This document shows, piece by piece, positions 5,046 through 8,674 of a DNA stretch of 8,674 bases. The stretch's first letter is position 1. Every line of letters starts with the position of its first letter. This DNA is from Actinomycetota bacterium. GTDB lineage: Bacteria > Actinomycetota > Thermoleophilia > Gaiellales > Gaiellaceae. The position numbers were made by a program, and so were the translations under genes. The notes below the pieces were generated by a model that worked only from the letters and a program-made list of their open reading frames with translations, searched no databases and was not told the DNA's origin. The stretch lies in contig PMXT01000154.1 in assembly GCA_003170995.1 (NCBI GenBank), forward strand, positions 283-8,956, read 5' to 3'.

Positions 5046-6671
5046 TCACGGGTTCTTCGCGGCCCGCGGATGGCGCAGTCGGCTCGTGATCTCGGTCGCT
5101 CCGCTCACGGACGTGAAGTTTCGGTCGGGCAGGAGGGCAAGGTTTGTGTGGAAGTAGTCGTTCATCAGAACGCGGAAGTAGTTGACCGGTGTGATCGTCT
5201 GATACAGACCGGTGTGTTTGATGCCGGGGAAGTAGTACGCGCTCGAGATGTTGAACTTCTCCTGGTACTGCGCGTCGGTCGCACCCGCGAAGGTGAAATG
5301 CGCCGGGTGTTCGCCTTCGTCCGACACGAGCATGATCGCCGGAGGGTTATTGCCGTAGATCGAGCGCAGGCGATCGACGAGCTTCAGGACCTGTTTATTC
5401 GTGAACTGAAGCTGTCTGAGGTATCTTTCGTTGTTGGTGAGGCCAGGAGGTAGCGGACCGCCGTTTACGTTGTACACATACGGACCGTGCGGCATCAGCA
5501 TGTGGACGAAAACGAACTTCGGCGCTCTGCCTTTCTCAGACGCGAGTCGCTCGATGTCGTTGACTTGGCGGAGGAATAGAGATGCGCTCCGCCTCCTGGT
5601 TTTTGCGGCTTCTTTGCCCCAGGAAAAGATCTTGAAGTTCCCGATGCGAAGATTAGTCTTCAGAATCTTCGCTACCGCTGTTCGCTCGAGAAACTCGTCG
5701 TCCGCATCTGTGAGATGGAACGCTCTTCCCATCACGACGGCTGTCCTGTAGTCGTATCTATAGATGCGATCTGCGATTTTCGAGTGTTGCGTCACGCCCC
5801 ACCAGGACGCGATCTGGATGTACTCGTATCCTTGACGCTTGAAGAACCTCGGAACGGCCGGGTCCTGGAGTCTTTGTACCAGCGCCTTGTGGTAGTACGT
5901 TGCGTCGCCTGACGTGCTCGTCTTCGACTTTGTTCGGAAGTAGCTGGCGTTGAGCGACGAGGGGAGAGACTCGATCGTACCGGGGTAGTTGCCGTAACTT
6001 CGCGTGGCTACATAAAAACCTCTCTTGCGGAGGCTGTTCAGGTAGAGCGAGTTGTCGAACCGTAGTTCCATCTTGAGGCCCGTCGGCCCCGTATAGCGAT
6101 CGAGCACGATGTAGTAGACGTCGGGTTTGGTGGTTGCCGGCTTGGTCGGAACCGCCTGATCGATATCCACGTTCGCCAATGTCAGCCGCGAGCCGGAGTC
6201 GCTCAGTTCGAAGGCGGCGATGTTGTAGGCCTTGAGGAGAAACAGTATCGAAGTGACAACGAGAAGATAGGTCGCCATGACGCGCACCCAGCGATCTGAA
6301 AGCCGTCTCAGCCAGAAGACGAGAAGCACCGCCACTGCCAGCGAAAGAACGATGAAGTAGCGACTTTGGGCAGCGAAGTGAGGTACGACATTCCGATAGG
6401 CGCCGAAGAGAGGCATGAAGGTGAACGCGGAATAGCCGCCGATCGCGGCGATGATGCTCGCCCTTTCCCAGTCCTTCATGAACGGGCGGCAAAGGGCGAG
6501 AATGACGAGAGCGCTGGCGGCGACTACGAAGAGCAGCTTGAAGCCGTCCGAAGGATCGATTTCAGCGAGATTATCCCCGTTGGTGAGAAAGAAGAGAAGC
6601 GGCAAGAGTGCCGCCATGGGAGGAAGGGCAAAGAAACAGGCGTATCGGATGGCCGAGAGAAAACGCGTCAT
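5046..6671 (-). CDS. Membrane-anchored sulfatase/LTA-synthase-like hydrolase
   Basis: This 541-residue protein has about five N-terminal membrane helices (10-30, 44-62, 70-90, 104-121, 131-148) and then an extracytoplasmic alkaline-phosphatase-fold domain. Its motifs in order are KPDVYYIVLDRYTG with metal ligand Asp191; SYGNYPGTIESLPSSLN with Thr232 as the probable nucleophile; FVFVHMLMPHGPYVYN with His390 and Pro394-His395; and IMLVSDEGEHP (450-456) with Asp451. Sulfatases usually have SDHG at the last site, so the His is replaced by Glu, although His455 is close by. Members of this clan transfer or cleave phospho- or sulfo-groups on surface polymers; the substrate here is unknown. The ATG overlaps the methyltransferase stop (ATGA at 6671-6668), so the two are translationally coupled. 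GC content is lower than in the left half of the window. Confidence 0.88.
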   Translation of the reverse strand: MTRFLSAIRYACFFALPPMAALLPLLFFLTNGDNLAEIDPSDGFKLLFVVAASALVILALCRPFMKDWERASIIAAIGGYSAFTFMPLFGAYRNVVPHFAAQSRYFIVLSLAVAVLLVFWLRRLSDRWVRVMATYLLVVTSILFLLKAYNIAAFELSDSGSRLTLANVDIDQAVPTKPATTKPDVYYIVLDRYTGPTGLKMELRFDNSLYLNSLRKRGFYVATRSYGNYPGTIESLPSSLNASYFRTKSKTSTSGDATYYHKALVQRLQDPAVPRFFKRQGYEYIQIASWWGVTQHSKIADRIYRYDYRTAVVMGRAFHLTDADDEFLERTAVAKILKTNLRIGNFKIFSWGKEAAKTRRRSASLFLRQVNDIERLASEKGRAPKFVFVHMLMPHGPYVYNVNGGPLPPGLTNNERYLRQLQFTNKQVLKLVDRLRSIYGNNPPAIMLVSDEGEHPAHFTFAGATDAQYQEKFNISSAYYFPGIKHTGLYQTITPVNYFRVLMNDYFHTNLALLPDRNFTSVSGATEITSRLRHPRAAKNP

Positions 6672-8032
6672 TTAGTCTTCATCAAGTAGAGAGTACGGTT
6701 GGTCCCCGGAATATCGTTCTTCTTCTGGATAGCAAAAAACTGTTCGAATGCGCTCTCGAAGTTATCTTGATCGTATTCGTCGAAAACGTCCTCGCGACTG
6801 CTGAGCATTCGCTGCACCTGAGAATCGGACTTAGGGACCCACTCGATGACTAGGAACCGGCAGCAGTTGCTTAGGAACTCCGCGACGCGATCGAAAGGAA
6901 CGTTGTTGCCGATCGCCATGTGGTGAATCATCGCAAGGAAGAGGACGAGATCGACGGGGCCGCGCTGGAGAAGTGACTCGCGCTCGGTATGTGCCCATCC
7001 AAGCGCAGGACTTGGGTTAGTGAGATCTTGGACGAGAGGCAGAAGCATCTGCTCTTTAAGGTGTTTGGTCTCGAGGTAGTTCTTTTCGACAGCGGCCGGA
7101 TCGATGTCGAAGCTTACGGTGTGTATATCCCGATCACTCGTGATCCGGCTGAAGAAACCCGTATTGCCACCGAGATCCCAAACGGTGGCTGGTTTAGTCG
7201 AATCGACGAAGGTTCCTATCTCAGCGCGTTTATCGCTAAACGCTGCCTCGTCGTAGTTCGTGAAGCTGTAATAGTCGGCCCACTCCGTTCCCGACGGCTT
7301 CCAAGTCAGTCGGCGCACCAGCGTCTCGAGGCTCGAGGTCATGGCTTCGAGATTAACTTTCGTGGGGCGCGACGTCTTGGTGCTGGAGGCGTAACGATTT
7401 TGTGCCCAGGCGTGCAGGTGCAGGTGAATAGCGAGCGATGGCCGCATCAGCGTTCTTCGCGGTAGGATCTTGGTAGCGAGATCGAGGGGAATACCGTCGA
7501 TATGTAGACGCATCAACCCCGAGAGGCGAACGTCGCAATAGGCCATGAGAGCGAGTGGAGCTACGAAATGCTGGCAGAATTGGCGGTAGGCGATCCACGG
7601 AGAGCCAGCCTCATAGGCTTCGAAAGAAAGCGTGTCGATGAGGATCGGCGAGCCGCGGTAAAACTGGATGTTGTAGGCGCTGGCATCCTTGAGCGTCATG
7701 CCGCGTTTTAGTGCGCGGCGCTGGATCGCAAGGGTTGTCAGAGCGGCGTCTTTGAGCTGAGAGAAGCTCCACTCGTAGGGGTAGGAGATGAACTCGACCA
7801 GCTCCGGGCGAAGAACCTTGTATGGAGAGTCGTCGCCTCGAGGCCTAACGCGCATCTCCTCTTCGTGAGGTATCAAGAGGCTCGCCGATGTGAGCTCGTC
7901 GTAGAGACCGGACGAGTGAAGCAAGTCGTAGTGCGGGCGATAGCGGTTGCTTACCGCGCGATAGAGCGTGCCTTCTTGTGAAAAAAGGTACCCACTCGGA
8001 TCTCGAAAAGAGCTGTGGTGCCTATCGCTCAC
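6668..8032 (-). CDS. Class I SAM-dependent methyltransferase with kinase-like N-terminal region
   Basis: This is a 454-residue cytoplasmic protein of two parts. The C-terminal part is a class I methyltransferase: TVWDLGGNTGFFSR (283-296) is the SAM-binding motif I, VSFDIDP (306-312) holds the acidic ribose-binding residue, and DLVLFLAMIHHM and FLVIEWVPK are the later strands. The N-terminal part contains YKVLRPE (Lys72), YEWSF (Glu87), LKDASAYNIQF (Asp116, Asn121) and PILIDTLSFE (Asp133). This spacing resembles the Lys, DxxxxN and DxG elements of APH/protein-kinase folds. RQFCQHFVAPLALMAYCDVR and HIDGIPLDLA are further conserved-looking blocks. Related full-length proteins are generally annotated only as methyltransferases, some as NoeA-like; that is from memory. 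The start is GTG 8032, three bases after the upstream stop, without a clear Shine-Dalgarno. The substrate is presumably an envelope polymer or its precursor (inference). Confidence 0.85.
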   Translation of the reverse strand: MSDRHHSSFRDPSGYLFSQEGTLYRAVSNRYRPHYDLLHSSGLYDELTSASLLIPHEEEMRVRPRGDDSPYKVLRPELVEFISYPYEWSFSQLKDAALTTLAIQRRALKRGMTLKDASAYNIQFYRGSPILIDTLSFEAYEAGSPWIAYRQFCQHFVAPLALMAYCDVRLSGLMRLHIDGIPLDLATKILPRRTLMRPSLAIHLHLHAWAQNRYASSTKTSRPTKVNLEAMTSSLETLVRRLTWKPSGTEWADYYSFTNYDEAAFSDKRAEIGTFVDSTKPATVWDLGGNTGFFSRITSDRDIHTVSFDIDPAAVEKNYLETKHLKEQMLLPLVQDLTNPSPALGWAHTERESLLQRGPVDLVLFLAMIHHMAIGNNVPFDRVAEFLSNCCRFLVIEWVPKSDSQVQRMLSSREDVFDEYDQDNFESAFEQFFAIQKKNDIPGTNRTLYLMKTK

Positions 8033-8035
8033 TAA

Positions 8036-8212
8036 TCAGTTCGCGTCTTCGTTCGGCTTTCTATTGAAAATAGATGCCACGGCGTTCTTTATCTTCGAAA
8101 AGAAAGCGCCAACGGCGACAGAAACTGCGACGAAAGTTGCTACCAAACCTTGAATAAGAAGGCTACCGGTACCAGCGTCAATATACGCGGGTCGTAACAA
8201 ACCGTGAAGCAT
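8036..8212 (-). CDS. Short single-span membrane protein with YIDxGTGS motif
   Basis: This is a 58-residue protein. It begins MLHGLLRPAYIDAGTGSLL, continues as one hydrophobic helix (about 18-38, LLIQGLVATFVAVSVAVGAFF), and ends in a basic and polar cytoplasmic-type tail (SKIKNAVASIFNRKPNEDAN). The YIDxGTGS-(L/I)xxQ start (usually YIDPGTGS) followed by one helix and a basic tail is a recurrent small protein of bacterial envelope and polysaccharide loci, where its role is undescribed as far as I know. Here Ala replaces the usual Pro. The start ATG 8212 has GGGAG eight to nine bases upstream, and a TATAAT lies 54 bases upstream. Only a TTA separates its TGA from the methyltransferase GTG, so it leads the operon. 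It may anchor or organise the downstream enzymes at the membrane (inference). Confidence 0.75.
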   Translation of the reverse strand: MLHGLLRPAYIDAGTGSLLIQGLVATFVAVSVAVGAFFSKIKNAVASIFNRKPNEDAN

Positions 8213-8266
8213 AAATCCATCTCCCAGTTCGACAAGTCGCGGGGTATAGCCGCCAAGATCGGAGGC

Positions 8267-8272
8267 ATTATA
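8267..8272 (-). promoter_or_regulatory. Candidate -10 box of the envelope operon promoter
   Basis: A perfect TATAAT on the minus strand lies 54 bases upstream of the ATG at 8212 and would give a leader of about 47 bases ending in the GGGAG Shine-Dalgarno. No TTGACA-like -35 lies at 16-18 bases (GGGTAA is found at 17). It is the only consensus -10 upstream of the operon. Confidence 0.45.
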
Positions 8273-8506
8273 CCGACTTTGTCATCGCTTTACCCCAGTC
8301 TGGAGCCGGATGTGCGCGAGGATGGTCAGCGCGCCGCGTCGGCTGTTCGGCCACGAAGCCAGGTTGGCGCTACCGGTCTTCTCGTGCCCCGCTACTGCCG
8401 TGGACTCGACTAACCGAGCTGGCCGCGATCGGCGAGCGGGAGCGCGAAGATCTCCTCGACAGAGGATCGACGGGAGGGTCGGAACCCGGGCGAGGAGGAT
8501 TGGCGC
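8273..8506. other. Intergenic stretch with no supportable gene
   Basis: Open frames exist on both strands but lack ribosome-binding sites and recognisable motifs. One plus-strand register reads LTELAAIGEREREDLLDRG just before the Shine-Dalgarno of the next frame. It looks like a helical protein end and might be the remnant of a regulator, but nothing supports it further. Confidence 0.3.
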
Positions 8507-8608
8507 GTGAACGCGACTGTCGTCCTTGCCCACCCCCAGCCCGGCAGCTTCAACCATGCGATCGCAGGCTCGAGCGGCCTGCGCAAATCGGGCCTCTTCA
8601 TTCTGTAA
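8507..8608 (+). pseudogene. 5' remnant of a flavodoxin-fold NAD(P)H oxidoreductase gene
   Basis: A GTG at 8507 is preceded by AGGAGG (8493-8498) eight bases away, the best Shine-Dalgarno in the window. The first residues, VNATVVLAHPQPGSFNHAIA, match the start of flavodoxin_2-type NAD(P)H dehydrogenases (KefF/MdaB/NQO relatives), where HPxPxSFN binds the FMN phosphate. After Ala20 the similarity stops and the frame ends 13 residues later at TAA. A neighbouring register reads ARAACANR, resembling the expected first helix, which suggests a frameshift followed by decay. The full enzyme would be around 170-250 residues and cannot fit before the repeat at 8631. The only alternative is an unusual 33-residue peptide. 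Confidence 0.55.
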
Positions 8609-8630
8609 GGAGCTCCTAGAACTCGAATAA

Positions 8631-8666
8631 AAATGAAGCACTCAACCGCCCGGCCGCGCTCGGCGG
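8631..8666 (+). repeat. 36-nt dispersed repeat, copy 2
   Basis: It matches 2723-2758 in the same orientation at 31 of 36 positions. The hairpin block here extends to GCCGC-GCTCG-GCGGC (8653-8667), one pair longer than in copy 1. The GCTCGTTTCAA arm seen before copy 1 is absent here, where AGGAGCTCCT (8608-8617) lies upstream instead. The element may continue beyond the window. Confidence 0.6.
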
Positions 8667-8674
8667 CGCGCTGC

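Noticed and set aside
7981..7986. Six-base A run (T run on the coding strand) inside the methyltransferase gene as a frameshift or phase-variation site
   Set aside because: The frame is intact and motifs continue on both sides; six bases is short for phase variation.
8282..8641. A 119-codon minus-strand frame at the right edge
   Set aside because: It is Arg/Ser/Ala-rich with no motif, and runs antisense to the oxidoreductase remnant with its strong Shine-Dalgarno.
1..8674. CRISPR array, transposase, integrase or rRNA
   Set aside because: No regularly spaced repeats, transposase or integrase motifs, or rRNA-like sequence were seen on either strand.

Overview
The window is high-GC DNA (about 65% in hand-counted sample lines on the left, about 53% in the right-hand operon). 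It has Actinobacteriota-like character: short -10-only promoters six or seven bases before start codons, a diacylglycerol-kinase-like protein with SGDGG and PGGGTS motifs, and alkaline-phosphatase-fold proteins. My best guess is Thermoleophilia (Gaiellales/Solirubrobacterales type). That is inference from protein flavour, not from a marker gene.

Left block, 1-2068, minus strand: a DAG/sphingolipid-kinase-family protein, then a small four-helix membrane protein, then the N-terminal 207 residues of an alkaline-phosphatase-superfamily phosphodiesterase that runs off the left edge. The last two genes are coupled by a TGATG overlap, so this looks like a lipid or head-group metabolism cluster. Divergent to it, 2136-2435 encodes a 99-residue XRE-type helix-turn-helix regulator. 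A perfect dyad covers its -10 box. No toxin gene is visible beside it.

Middle block, 2436-4545: an intergenic stretch ending in a nested inverted repeat, then two minus-strand genes (a 119-residue acidic protein of unknown function and an ornithine cyclodeaminase/mu-crystallin-family dehydrogenase). A plus-strand tRNA-Arg with the bacterially unusual anticodon GCG follows.

Right block, 4546-8212, minus strand, lower GC: a compact operon. Its order is a 58-residue single-helix membrane protein of the YIDxGTGS type, a 454-residue protein joining a kinase-like N-terminal region to a SAM methyltransferase, a 541-residue membrane-anchored sulfatase/LTA-synthase-like hydrolase, and two small trailing reading frames of which the first is broken by a TAG. 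The spacing is tight (3-nt gap, ATGA overlap, 20-nt gap carrying a Shine-Dalgarno). The set looks like a cell-envelope or surface-polymer modification cassette. Just past the operon and directly abutting the tRNA 3' end is an 87-nt sequence that folds into a clean three-way junction, paired slightly better on the minus strand.

Right edge, 8213-8674: no complete gene. A strong Shine-Dalgarno leads into the first 20 residues of a flavodoxin-fold NAD(P)H oxidoreductase, which then breaks down. It is followed by a second copy of a 36-nt hairpin-bearing repeat first seen at 2723.

Most worth following up: the envelope operon with its short membrane protein and kinase-like/methyltransferase fusion, the three-way-junction element, the dispersed 36-nt repeat, and tRNA-Arg(GCG).
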